Shown piece by piece: positions 1 to 5,854 of a DNA stretch of 7,121 nt. How positions within the stretch are numbered: position 1 is the first letter of the stretch; every line of letters starts with the position of its first letter. Made by a program: the position numbers and the translations under genes. The stretch is taken from the NCBI GenBank assembly GCA_044450785.1, contig JBIOJM010000435.1, positions 1-7,121 of the forward strand, in the 5' to 3' direction. This DNA is from JBIOJM01 sp044450785 (GTDB lineage Bacteria; Planctomycetota; Planctomycetia; Isosphaerales; Isosphaeraceae). A model generated the notes under the pieces. The model made no database searches and had not been told where the DNA came from. It was given only the letters and a program-made list of their open reading frames with translations.

Positions 1-2
1 CA

Positions 3-1346
3 CCGCAGGTCCCCACGCCGCCGCCCCCCCAGCGGAGGAACGAGGCGTCCCGGGAGATCGACCCGGCGGCCGAGAAATACGAGGTACTTAAGCTCCAGAT
101 CCATATGCAACTGGTCGACCGGCTCGACATGAATCGCGTCGCCGAGATGGATCCCAAGACGCTGCGCAACGAGATCCGGGGCGTCGTCGAGCAGCTCTGC
201 GATACCGAGAACCCCCTCTTGAACCGCAATGAGCGGCAGCGGCTGGTGAACGAGGTCCTCGACGAGACGTTCGGATTCGGCCCGCTCGAGCTGCTGCTCA
301 AGGACGACAAGATCGGCGACATCATGATCAACGGTCCCAAAAACGTTTACATTGAGAAGGAGGGGAGGATCAGTAAGTCGGAAGTCGTCTTTCGAGACAA
401 CGACCACCTTCTCCAGATCATCGACCGGGTTGTGTCCCGCGTGGGCCGCCGGGTCGACGAGACCTCGCCGATGGTGGACGCCCGGCTTCCCAACGGATCC
501 CGGTTCAACGCCATCATCCCCCCGCTCGCCCTCGACGGGCCGGTGGTCACGATCCGGATGTTCGGCTCGAAACCCCTTACCCAGGAAGACTTGCTGCGCT
601 ACAAGGCGTTCACGTCCGAGATGCTCGCGCTCATGGAAGCCGCCATGAAGGCAAGGCTGAACGTCATCATCTCGGGAGGTACCGGCTCGGGCAAGACGAC
701 GCTTCTGAACACGCTTTCGAGCTTCATCCAGCCCGAACATCGCGTGATCACGATCGAGGATGCGGCCGAGCTGCAATTGCAGCAGGATCACGTGGTGCGC
801 CTGGAGACGCGTCCGTGCAACATCGAGGGCCGGGGCGCGGTCACGGCGACCGACCTCGTCCGGAACGCCCTGCGGATGCGGCCCGACCGGATCATCATCG
901 GCGAATGCCGCGGGGCCGAGACTCTGGACATGATCCAGGCCATGAACACGGGCCATGAGGGCTCGATGACCACTGTCCACGCCAATACGCCGCGCGACGC
1001 ACTCTCGCGCTTGGAAACCATGATCAGCATGGCGGGGCTGGAGCTGCCCATCCGCGCCCTGCGCGCTCAGTTTGCGTCGGCCGTTGACCTGATCATCCAG
1101 GTCAGCCGGTTGCAAGGGGGCGCCCGCAAGGTGACGAGCATTTCCGAGGTGATCGGCATGGAGGGTGAAACGATCATCATGCAAGAGATCTTCGCATTCA
1201 GGCAAATCGGCGTCGACCCGACCGGCCGCGCCCATGGCGAGTTCATTGCGACCGGGATTCGGCCCAGCTTCATGGATCGCCTGGAGCAGGCGGGCTGCCA
1301 CCTTCCTTACGACCTTTTCACCAACCGCGTGCTGCTGCAAGACTAA
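3..1346 (+). CDS. cpaF: CpaF/TadA-family pilus assembly ATPase (5' end outside window)
   Basis: This is a secretion ATPase of the GspE/VirB11 superfamily, CpaF/TadA branch. It is a cytoplasmic hexameric motor that powers assembly of Flp pilins through the TadB/TadC platform. Numbering from the Met at 105, the Walker A motif GGTGSGKTT is at residues 191-199, the Asp box VITIEDAAEL at 214-223, Walker B IIIGECRG at 263-270, and the His box GHEGSMTTVHAN at 283-294. The N-terminal domain FGFGPLELLL...IMINGP spans about 56-77. The C-terminal tail G-F-ATGIRP-F is typical. The frame is open from base 3 with no start codon before 105, and the Met at 105 lacks a Shine-Dalgarno sequence. The upstream codons give a proline-rich stretch (PTPPPPQ) and then EKYEVLKLQIH, which continues the conserved CpaF N-terminal helix. 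The true start therefore lies upstream of the window. The stop is TAA at 1344. tadB follows after a 50-base gap. The family assignment is very secure. Confidence 0.97.
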   Translation, partial: PQVPTPPPPQRRNEASREIDPAAEKYEVLKLQIHMQLVDRLDMNRVAEMDPKTLRNEIRGVVEQLCDTENPLLNRNERQRLVNEVLDETFGFGPLELLLKDDKIGDIMINGPKNVYIEKEGRISKSEVVFRDNDHLLQIIDRVVSRVGRRVDETSPMVDARLPNGSRFNAIIPPLALDGPVVTIRMFGSKPLTQEDLLRYKAFTSEMLALMEAAMKARLNVIISGGTGSGKTTLLNTLSSFIQPEHRVITIEDAAELQLQQDHVVRLETRPCNIEGRGAVTATDLVRNALRMRPDRIIIGECRGAETLDMIQAMNTGHEGSMTTVHANTPRDALSRLETMISMAGLELPIRALRAQFASAVDLIIQVSRLQGGARKVTSISEVIGMEGETIIMQEIFAFRQIGVDPTGRAHGEFIATGIRPSFMDRLEQAGCHLPYDLFTNRVLLQD

Positions 1347-1396
1347 TCCGATTGCCTCGCCCGTTGATCGAGCGGGCTTTGCGTGGAGCCAGCGTG

Positions 1397-2377
1397 ATGA
1401 ACGACCCAACAGTTCTGCCGATGATCGTCGGCATCGGAGTGATCGTTTTGATTGTAGGAATAGGCCTGGTGGTGTTCAGGTCGTCTGGGACGGCGGCTGA
1501 GGATCGGCTTGCCGTTCTTACCGGTGGGCCCCGCACTCGCCGATCCAAGAAGAAGTCCCTCTCCGCCGGAATCCTGGCGCGGCCCGCCGCGATCGACCTC
1601 GGCCGTCCTTCCTGGTGGACCAGGGTGATCCCCAACGCGGAGAACCTCAACCTGCTTTACGAACAGGCCGACGTGCACTTCCCCTTCAAACGGTTCATGA
1701 CCATCGTGGCCGTGTTCGCCACGCTGGGGGCCGGCTTCGGCATCGTGTTCCGACTACCGATCTACGCCGCTCCTGTCGGGGCCCTCTTCATGGGCGCACT
1801 GCCGTTCTTCTGGTTGATTCGCCGCAGGCGGATCCGGATCAGGCAATTCGTCGACAAGATGCCGGAGGCCGTCGAGCTGATCAGCCGCGCCCTCCGGGCC
1901 GGGCACGGTCTGGCCGCCGGGCTGCACCTGGTGTCCGAAGAGATGAATGGCCCGATCGCCGTTGAGTTCAACCGGGTCTTCGAGGAGCAGAACTTGGGCA
2001 TTCCGATCGAGCTGGCCCTGCGGAATATGGCCGATCGAATCCCGGTCATGGACGTCCGGTTCTTCGCGATCGCGGTGATCATCCAGCGGTCGACGGGCGG
2101 CGACCTGGCCGAAGTGCTCGACAAGATCGGACGTTTGATCCGGCAGCGATTCGAGCTGCGGGGCCTGGTGAGGGGCCTGACCGCGGAAGGCCGGCTCTCG
2201 GGTGTCGTGCTCCTGGGAATGCCGCCGGCCCTTCTCGCTTTTCTCTGTTGTATGAACTATGAGTATGTCAGTTCACTTTTTACGACCCCGATCGGCGTCA
2301 AGCTCCTGAGCATTACGGCCTTCAGTCAACTGGTCGGCGCCTTTGTGATCAAGAAGATCGTTGCGATCAAGGTGTGA
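1397..2377 (+). CDS. tadB: TadB-like type II/IVb secretion platform protein (T2SSF domain)
   Basis: This is an inner-membrane platform protein of the Tad pilus, 326 residues long. It pairs with TadC to form the pseudo-GspF ring on which the CpaF ATPase acts. Hydrophobic segments lie at about residues 7-27, 101-118, 123-141, 267-285 and 303-322. The cytoplasmic T2SSF domain covers about 153-283, with the typical opening DKMPEAVELISRALRAGHGL and the RSTGGDLAEVLDKI motif near 231-244. The frame also allows a TTG start at 1352, but ATG 1397 has GGAG at 1385-1388, eight bases upstream, and places a membrane segment directly at the N-terminus, so I chose it. The total length and helix order match TadB rather than TadC. 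It is followed almost immediately by tadC, which suggests translational coupling. Confidence 0.94.
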   Translation: MNDPTVLPMIVGIGVIVLIVGIGLVVFRSSGTAAEDRLAVLTGGPRTRRSKKKSLSAGILARPAAIDLGRPSWWTRVIPNAENLNLLYEQADVHFPFKRFMTIVAVFATLGAGFGIVFRLPIYAAPVGALFMGALPFFWLIRRRRIRIRQFVDKMPEAVELISRALRAGHGLAAGLHLVSEEMNGPIAVEFNRVFEEQNLGIPIELALRNMADRIPVMDVRFFAIAVIIQRSTGGDLAEVLDKIGRLIRQRFELRGLVRGLTAEGRLSGVVLLGMPPALLAFLCCMNYEYVSSLFTTPIGVKLLSITAFSQLVGAFVIKKIVAIKV

Positions 2378-2384
2378 GGTGATG

Positions 2385-3332
2385 ATGTCGCTCAACATCG
2401 AAACGATAATGCCGTTCGCCGTCTTTCTGGCGATGACTCTGGGAGCATGGTCCCTGCTCGGCTTGGCCGCCGGACGGCCGGGGTCCGCCGACGACCGGCT
2501 GCACCGTCTGCTCGATCCCCATGCCGCGATTGCCGGCGAGGCAAGCCAGGCAAAGCGGCAGGAAGAGTTTCAAGCCAGGGTCACGGCGGCCACCGGCAAG
2601 CTCGGCAAGGCGCTCCGCCCCTCCGACGCGCAGGAGCTGGGCAAGATCCGGATCAAGCTCTTGAACGCGGGCTTTCGCCAGGAGCAGGCCGTGGCCGTCT
2701 ACTACGGGATCAAGCTCATCGGGCTCCTCTTGGGACTGGGCGTGGCGTTCCCGGCTCTCTACCTCCGCTTCGGCATGTCGCAAACAACGTACCTTTCCGC
2801 GGCGGCTGCCGGCGGGCTGGCGTTTTACCTGCCCGATTTCATCGTCGGGCGCAAGATGAAGCGGCGCGGCGAGTCGATCTTCCTGGGCCTGCCCGATGCG
2901 CTCGACCTGATGGTCGTCTGCGTCGAAGCGGGGCTGGGACTGGATGCGGCGTTGCGCCGCGTCACGACCGAGCTGGCTCAATCCTGTCCCGTGATCTGTG
3001 AAGAGTTCGCCATCGCCAACTTTCAGCTCCAGATGGGGCGGGCGCGCAGGGACGTGCTCCGAGACCTCGGGACGCGGACCGGCGTCGACGACGTTCGGTC
3101 GCTGGCCGCGGTGATCGTCCAGGCCGAGAAGTTCGGCTCGAGCATCGCCTCCGCCCTGCGCGTCCAATCCGATGCCATGCGGCTGCGCCGCCGCCAACTG
3201 GCCGAGGAACGCGCGGCCAAGACCTCCGTGAAAATCATGATTCCACTAGTCCTGTTCATTTTCCCAGGCGTGTTCGTCGTGTTGGTCGGTCCCGCCGCGC
3301 TTCGAATGGCCGGCATGTTCTCCGGTCACTGA
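2385..3332 (+). CDS. tadC: TadC-like type II/IVb secretion platform protein (T2SSF domain)
   Basis: This is the second inner-membrane platform protein of the Tad apparatus, 315 residues. Hydrophobic segments are at about residues 9-29, 106-126, 135-152 and 283-303. The T2SSF domain covers about 167-300 and contains the TadC hallmarks LPDALDLMVVCVEAGLGLDAAL (168-189), a GVDDVRSLAAVIVQAEKFGSSI stretch (233-254) and the RRRQLAEERAAKTSVKI segment before the last helix. Two adjacent ATGs exist (2382 and 2385). GAGG at 2376-2379, overlapping the tadB stop codon, is five bases from 2385 and favours that start. AAGG at 2369-2372 could instead serve 2382. A TTG at 2361 in frame would overlap tadB and is less likely. 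The tight junction indicates a tadB-tadC operon. There is no sign of truncation. Confidence 0.94.
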   Translation: MSLNIETIMPFAVFLAMTLGAWSLLGLAAGRPGSADDRLHRLLDPHAAIAGEASQAKRQEEFQARVTAATGKLGKALRPSDAQELGKIRIKLLNAGFRQEQAVAVYYGIKLIGLLLGLGVAFPALYLRFGMSQTTYLSAAAAGGLAFYLPDFIVGRKMKRRGESIFLGLPDALDLMVVCVEAGLGLDAALRRVTTELAQSCPVICEEFAIANFQLQMGRARRDVLRDLGTRTGVDDVRSLAAVIVQAEKFGSSIASALRVQSDAMRLRRRQLAEERAAKTSVKIMIPLVLFIFPGVFVVLVGPAALRMAGMFSGH

Positions 3333-3411
3333 GTCTGCGTTAGCCCAGGCTGGATTCCAGGCCGGCCGGCGGCGTCCCGATTGCCGCGCGATCCTGGAAA
3401 GAAGGCCCTCA

Positions 3412-3753
3412 ATGTACAAGTTTCCCATTGCCATCGCTCATGACATCCGCCCGGAACGACGCAGCTCGAAGGCGTTGCGGACGGCCACCGTCGTTCTCCT
3501 GGGTCTCGTATTGGCAGCGCCGGTGCAAGAGGGCGTTTCGCTTTGCATCGGCCAATGGCGCGAGGTCATGGGGACGAGCACCGAGGTTCGGACCCCGATT
3601 CTGGATTCGGTTCACGACCGCCTGCAAGATGCGCACCAATCGGTGGCGAACTCCATATCGAATCAGTTCCAAACCGTTCCGTGGGCCCCCAGTCTCGTGC
3701 TGACTGTCGCCGCCGTCGTCGTGGCCGTGGGCGTCGTCATCTTGAAGTATTAG
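3412..3753 (+). CDS. Small two-helix membrane protein of unknown function, downstream of tadC
   Basis: I do not recognise this 113-residue protein. It has a basic N-terminal region (RPERRSSK, 13-20), a first hydrophobic segment at about 24-38, a polar middle of about 50 residues with helical character (SVHDRLQDAHQSVANSI), and a strongly hydrophobic C-terminal segment at about 94-111 ending in LKY. The first segment could be a membrane anchor or a non-standard signal peptide; no clean AxA cleavage site is seen. A good Shine-Dalgarno GAAGG (3401-3405) sits six bases before the ATG, which supports real translation. It lies 79 bases after tadC in the same direction with no visible promoter between, so it is probably the last gene of the cpaF-tadB-tadC run. 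It lacks the short leader with a Gly/Glu processing site expected of an Flp pilin, so I do not call it a pilin. It may be a locus-specific accessory factor. Confidence 0.72.
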   Translation: MYKFPIAIAHDIRPERRSSKALRTATVVLLGLVLAAPVQEGVSLCIGQWREVMGTSTEVRTPILDSVHDRLQDAHQSVANSISNQFQTVPWAPSLVLTVAAVVVAVGVVILKY

Positions 3754-3756
3754 GAA

Positions 3757-3788
3757 CGACCTCTCCTCAGGTCGCCGGCCGGACCGGC
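3757..3788 (+). terminator. Possible terminator: two adjacent GC-rich hairpins after the small membrane gene
   Basis: CGACCT (3757-3762) and AGGTCG (3769-3774) form a perfect six-pair stem with a six-base loop, starting four bases after the TAG stop. An overlapping second inverted repeat, GCCGG (3774-3778) with CCGGC (3784-3788), follows. There is no T tract, so this is not a classical intrinsic terminator. The position between a stop codon and an apparent new promoter suggests an end of transcription unit or an mRNA 3' stabiliser. Confidence 0.35.
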
Positions 3789-3797
3789 GGCTCGGGG

Positions 3798-3826
3798 TTG
3801 ACAGCCGCCGGGCTCTGGATGATGCT
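3798..3826 (+). promoter_or_regulatory. Probable sigma70-type promoter for tRNA-Leu
   Basis: A perfect -35 hexamer TTGACA (3798-3803) is followed after 17 bases by GATGCT (3821-3826), a weak -10 matching the consensus at three of six positions. The predicted transcription start near 3833 falls about ten bases before the tRNA 5' end, the usual arrangement for a tRNA gene. The -35 box and spacing are good and the -10 is poor, so confidence is moderate. Confidence 0.5.
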
Positions 3827-3842
3827 GAATCGAAATACGCAA

Positions 3843-3925
3843 GCCGAAGTGGCGGAATGGCAGACGCGCCGGACTCAAAATCCGGTCCCCGCAAGGGGGT
3901 GTGGGTTCAAGTCCCACCTTCGGTA
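3843..3925 (+). tRNA. tRNA-Leu, anticodon CAA (reads UUG)
   Basis: A full class II cloverleaf of 83 bases can be folded by hand. The acceptor arm is GCCGAAG paired with CTTCGGT. The D arm is GCG/CGC, with GG in the D loop. The anticodon stem CCGGA/TCCGG encloses the loop CTCAAAA, whose anticodon is CAA. A long variable arm, CCCC-GCAA-GGGG, marks the Leu/Ser/Tyr class. The T arm GTGGG/CCCAC has loop TTCAAGT. The discriminator base is A, as required for leucine identity. The first acceptor pair is G1-U72, a wobble pair, instead of the usual G-C. CCA is not encoded (CTC follows), so it must be added by CCA-adding enzyme. The gene lies between two blocks of Tad pilus genes. Confidence 0.95.
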
Positions 3926-3964
3926 CTCTTGCGCTTGCAGCGGCCCATGACATCTGACTTTGTG

Positions 3965-4138
3965 CCACCGGCCGGTGGGCGTGTTGTGGAAAGATACGAT
4001 GCGCCACGCGTCGTCTTGTCTCGCCACGACGAAAGTCATCAGGCCATTCGGAGCGACCTTGTCTTCGGTCTCGCCGGGAAACAGGACTGCACCGGCGGCC
4101 GAAAACGGGACGGTTAAGCGGAAGTCGATGAAGAGCCC
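3965..4138 (-). pseudogene. Remnant of a SnoaL/NTF2-like (SgcJ/EcaC, DUF4440-type) protein, C-terminal part only
   Basis: Read on the minus strand from 4138 to 3965, one frame gives 58 codons that resemble the C-terminal half of SgcJ/EcaC-family NTF2-like proteins. It contains a hydrophobic strand AAGAVLFPGE, then LMTFVVARQDDAWRIVSFHN followed by TPTGRW. The pattern of an F-V-V-R strand, a charged turn, WRI and then FHNTP is the signature end of that family. There is no start codon, and a stop lies five codons upstream (about 4150-4152). The frame then reads through part of the tRNA and ends at a stop near 3875-3877. The N-terminal half is absent from the neighbouring sequence. I therefore interpret it as a decayed gene fragment in opposite orientation to all other genes. 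The resemblance is by eye from family knowledge and has not been checked by a search. Confidence 0.6.
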
Positions 4139-4152
4139 GGGGGAGGCTGGTT

Positions 4153-4947
4153 ATGCCGCAGCGATGGTTCGTGTCCGGAGGGCTTACGCTACTCGGTCTG
4201 GCGTTGGGCACAGCAGCGTTCGCGGAGGATGACGCGAAGGGCAAGATCGAAGCAACTATCAAGGCCAAGAATGAGGCGATCCTCAAGAAGCTCGAAAAAC
4301 CGATTCCGCTGAGGGTCAAGGGTCTCCCGCTCGGGGAAGTCCTCAGTTATGTCACGAAGGCGACCACCAACGCGGGTGACACCGGCGTCCCGATCTACGT
4401 CGATCCCGCGGCACTCGTGAAAGCCCAGGTACTGATCACGACGCCGGTCACCTACGAGTCGAAAGAAGGGGAGCCATTGAATGTTTCACTGGCGACCGTG
4501 CTGGGTCGTCTGGGGCTCAGGTACCGTGTCGAGAATGGGTTGCTGAGAATCTCATGGACAAGGTACCGCCTCATCGACCGCGATCCGCAAACGAAAGTCA
4601 TCCTGGACAGGCTCGAAGAGAAGATCGATCTGACCTTCGAGAAAACCTCGCTGGAAGACGTACTCAAGCACATCAAGAAAGCGACCAGCAAGGGCCGGGA
4701 CGGGAAGGGTATCCCGATTTATGTTGACCCCGTGGGACTCCTGGAGGCCGAGAAGACGCTAACGACGCCCATCTCGTTCACTGCGAAGGGTGAGCCGCTA
4801 AAGTCATCCCTTGAGCGGCTGCTCAGATCGATTGGCCTGACCTATGTGGTCAAGGACGGGTTTCTGACGGTCACATCGCGATCGTCCGAAGATCCGATGC
4901 CCGCTGGAGGCACGCCGCGACCGGAGGGCACACGGGCCCCGAACTGA
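4153..4947 (+). CDS. Exported protein with two tandem STN-like domains
   Basis: This 264-residue protein is probably secreted across the inner membrane. It has a signal peptide at residues 1-24 (basic start, LTLLGLALGTAAFA core), with likely cleavage after AFA before EDD. After a charged helix (25-49) come two copies of one domain, residues 51-134 and 158-241. Each has a leading strand, a helix (LGEVLSYVTKAT / LEDVLKHIKKAT), the shared motif PIYVDP, a segment ending TTP, a GEPL turn, a second helix and a final strand (VENGLLRIS / VKDGFLTVT). The fold pattern resembles the secretin/TonB short N-terminal (STN) type domain seen in many planctomycete exported proteins. A Pro-rich tail follows. 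GGAGG at 4142-4146, six bases upstream, fixes the start. No enzymatic residues are evident; binding or scaffolding is the likely role. Whether it serves the neighbouring pilus is unknown. Its separation by a tRNA and a pseudogene argues against assuming so. Confidence 0.85.
   Translation: MPQRWFVSGGLTLLGLALGTAAFAEDDAKGKIEATIKAKNEAILKKLEKPIPLRVKGLPLGEVLSYVTKATTNAGDTGVPIYVDPAALVKAQVLITTPVTYESKEGEPLNVSLATVLGRLGLRYRVENGLLRISWTRYRLIDRDPQTKVILDRLEEKIDLTFEKTSLEDVLKHIKKATSKGRDGKGIPIYVDPVGLLEAEKTLTTPISFTAKGEPLKSSLERLLRSIGLTYVVKDGFLTVTSRSSEDPMPAGGTPRPEGTRAPN
4303..4875 (+). repeat. Internal tandem domain duplication in the STN-like protein
   Basis: Codons 51-134 (4303-4554) and 158-241 (4624-4875) encode equal-length domains that align over their whole length with almost no gaps. 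The protein motif PIYVDP is identical in both, but its codons differ at several third positions (ccgatctacgtcgatccc versus ccgatttatgttgacccc). The duplication is therefore old, not a recent copy. Confidence 0.8.
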
Positions 4948-4963
4948 GCTGGGGCCGTCTCTT
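4935..4963 (+). terminator. Possible weak terminator at the end of the STN-like gene
   Basis: GGCCCC (4935-4940) and GGGGCC (4951-4956) form a six-pair GC stem around a ten-base loop that includes the TGA stop codon, followed by GTCTCTT. The T content is low and the stem overlaps the end of the coding region, so this is only a candidate. Confidence 0.3.
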
Positions 4964-4987
4964 GGATGCCATAGGCGGCTCACATGC

Positions 4988-5170
4988 TTGGCGTTGTTTT
5001 TGTCCCTCTGCTACGGGAAGGCCAACCTCGGCCAGCCGATCGCCTCGCCCCACAGCCACGGAGCGGCCGCGAGCCGGACCGACGAGCGGGCTCAATCCCT
5101 GAGAGTGGTCAAACTCGAAATCGCTCATCTGGAAGCAGCCGAGCACGCGAAGAATCACCTCTGGATTTGA
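4988..5170 (+). CDS. Doubtful short ORF (60 codons), possible gene remnant
   Basis: A TTG-initiated frame occupies most of the 289-base gap between the STN-like gene and the first tadE-like gene. AGGCGG at 4973-4978 is nine bases upstream and could be a ribosome site. The product begins with a short hydrophobic run (LALFLSLC) and ends with an amphipathic helix VVKLEIAHLEAAEHAKNHLW. The HLEAAEH element vaguely recalls the helical repeats found in some planctomycete exported proteins, but the frame stops just where such repeats would continue. It could be a truncated remnant or chance. Its stop codon lies inside the -35 box of the following promoter. Confidence 0.22.
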   Translation: MALFLSLCYGKANLGQPIASPHSHGAAASRTDERAQSLRVVKLEIAHLEAAEHAKNHLWI

Positions 5171-5195
5171 CATGAGCGCAGTCATGACCTATCAA
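5167..5195 (+). promoter_or_regulatory. Probable sigma70-type promoter for the tadE-like operon
   Basis: A perfect TTGACA (5167-5172) is followed, after exactly 17 bases, by TATCAA (5190-5195), matching the -10 consensus at four of six positions. The region is locally AT-rich compared with its surroundings (atcaaactatag). The predicted start near 5202 leaves a leader of about 35 bases before the ATG at 5237. This would make the pseudopilin block a transcription unit separate from cpaF-tadB-tadC. Confidence 0.6.
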
Positions 5196-5236
5196 ACTAT
5201 AGAGGCGCTTCTCAGAGTCGGGCGGGGAATCAGTTT

Positions 5237-5824
5237 ATGCTTGCAAAGCGCAATATGAGGACTTGGGTGGGTTCGAGGGATCGCCGCGATGGGGTGGCGA
5301 CAGTGGAATTTGCGTGTTGCTTGCCGCTCCTCGTGCTGATCCTGGCCGGGCTGTGGGAGGTCGGCCGTTTCACTGAAGTGCAGCAGGTCCTTTGGAATGC
5401 CGGCCGTGAAGCCGCGCGTGACGCTTCCCTGGGGCAGGATAACCTTCAGACGGTCGCTACGAACCTTCTCACCTACCTCCAGGGTGCCGAACAAACAGCC
5501 TTCGGCAAAGGCCATTCGACCAGCATGATTGCTCCGGTGGTCACCTTGCCCGCGAACACCTCCGGTTACACTTGCTGGGACAATACCGCCAACAAGGAGC
5601 TCTTCACGATGACCTTCACTGACCTCACCACTCCCAGCATCACGGACCCTACGGCCATGAGCCAGCTCGATCTGTACCAGATCGGTGTTCAAGTTCCCTT
5701 CGCCAGCATCGGCTGGAGCCCGTTGGTCCCGATCGGGGGCATGAGCCGGCTCAGCGTTACCGTGGTCTGGACGTCGTTGGTCGATACACCATTTCAGATC
5801 GCACCGGACCTCCCGGCTCAGTAG
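5237..5824 (+). CDS. TadE-like pseudopilin (first copy)
   Basis: This is a 195-residue minor-pilin-type protein of the TadE family, which is processed by the Tad prepilin peptidase and acts at the inner membrane in pilus biogenesis. The basic leader (residues 1-19, ending RDRRDG) is followed by VATVEFACCLPLLVLILAGL, giving a Gly19 cleavage point and Glu24 at mature position 5, the type IV prepilin signature. The hydrophobic helix spans about 26-41, followed by WEVGRF and the WNAGREAARDAS segment characteristic of TadE. The rest is predicted periplasmic, with polar beta-rich sequence. The start ATG is preceded by GGGGA (5224-5228) with eight-base spacing; an internal Met at residue 7 lacks a ribosome site. 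The next TadE-like gene follows after 30 bases. It could equally be named TadF-like; the two are hard to separate by eye. Confidence 0.88.
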   Translation: MLAKRNMRTWVGSRDRRDGVATVEFACCLPLLVLILAGLWEVGRFTEVQQVLWNAGREAARDASLGQDNLQTVATNLLTYLQGAEQTAFGKGHSTSMIAPVVTLPANTSGYTCWDNTANKELFTMTFTDLTTPSITDPTAMSQLDLYQIGVQVPFASIGWSPLVPIGGMSRLSVTVVWTSLVDTPFQIAPDLPAQ

Positions 5825-5854
5825 GCCCTTGCGGCGCCCTTAGGCGGACGAACC

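Noticed and set aside
1352..1396. TTG at 1352 as the tadB start
   Set aside because: It adds 15 charged residues before the membrane helix and has no ribosome site, while ATG 1397 has GGAG at good spacing.
2367..3197. Minus-strand 276-residue ORF opposite tadC
   Set aside because: It is a long antisense frame caused by high GC at codon third positions of tadC. It is rich in Gly, Arg, Ala and Glu with no recognisable domain, while tadC itself is clearly coding.
3412..3753. Small membrane protein as the Flp major pilin
   Set aside because: It is longer than a typical Flp pilin, its hydrophobic segment near the N-terminus lacks a Gly-x4-Glu processing site, and it has a second C-terminal membrane segment.
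3543..3950. Plus-strand 135-residue ORF ending in AEWQTRRTQNPVPARG
   Set aside because: Its C-terminus is the sense translation of tRNA-Leu and its N-terminal part is a shadow of the small membrane protein gene in another frame.
3965..3978. Perfect 14-base palindrome CCACCGGCCGGTGG downstream of the tRNA, as an operator or tRNA terminator
   Set aside because: It has no T tract and coincides with the PTGRW codons at the end of the NTF2-like remnant, so it is probably incidental to coding sequence.
3995..4000. TACGAT as a -10 box for the STN-like gene
   Set aside because: No acceptable -35 hexamer occurs 16-18 bases upstream, and it is about 150 bases from the start codon.
3750..4319. Minus-strand 189-residue ORF across the tRNA and the start of the STN-like gene
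   Set aside because: It contains the peptide VGLEPTPPCGDRILSPARL, a well-known artefact of translating antisense tRNA-Leu, and it overlaps the signal peptide region of a convincing gene.
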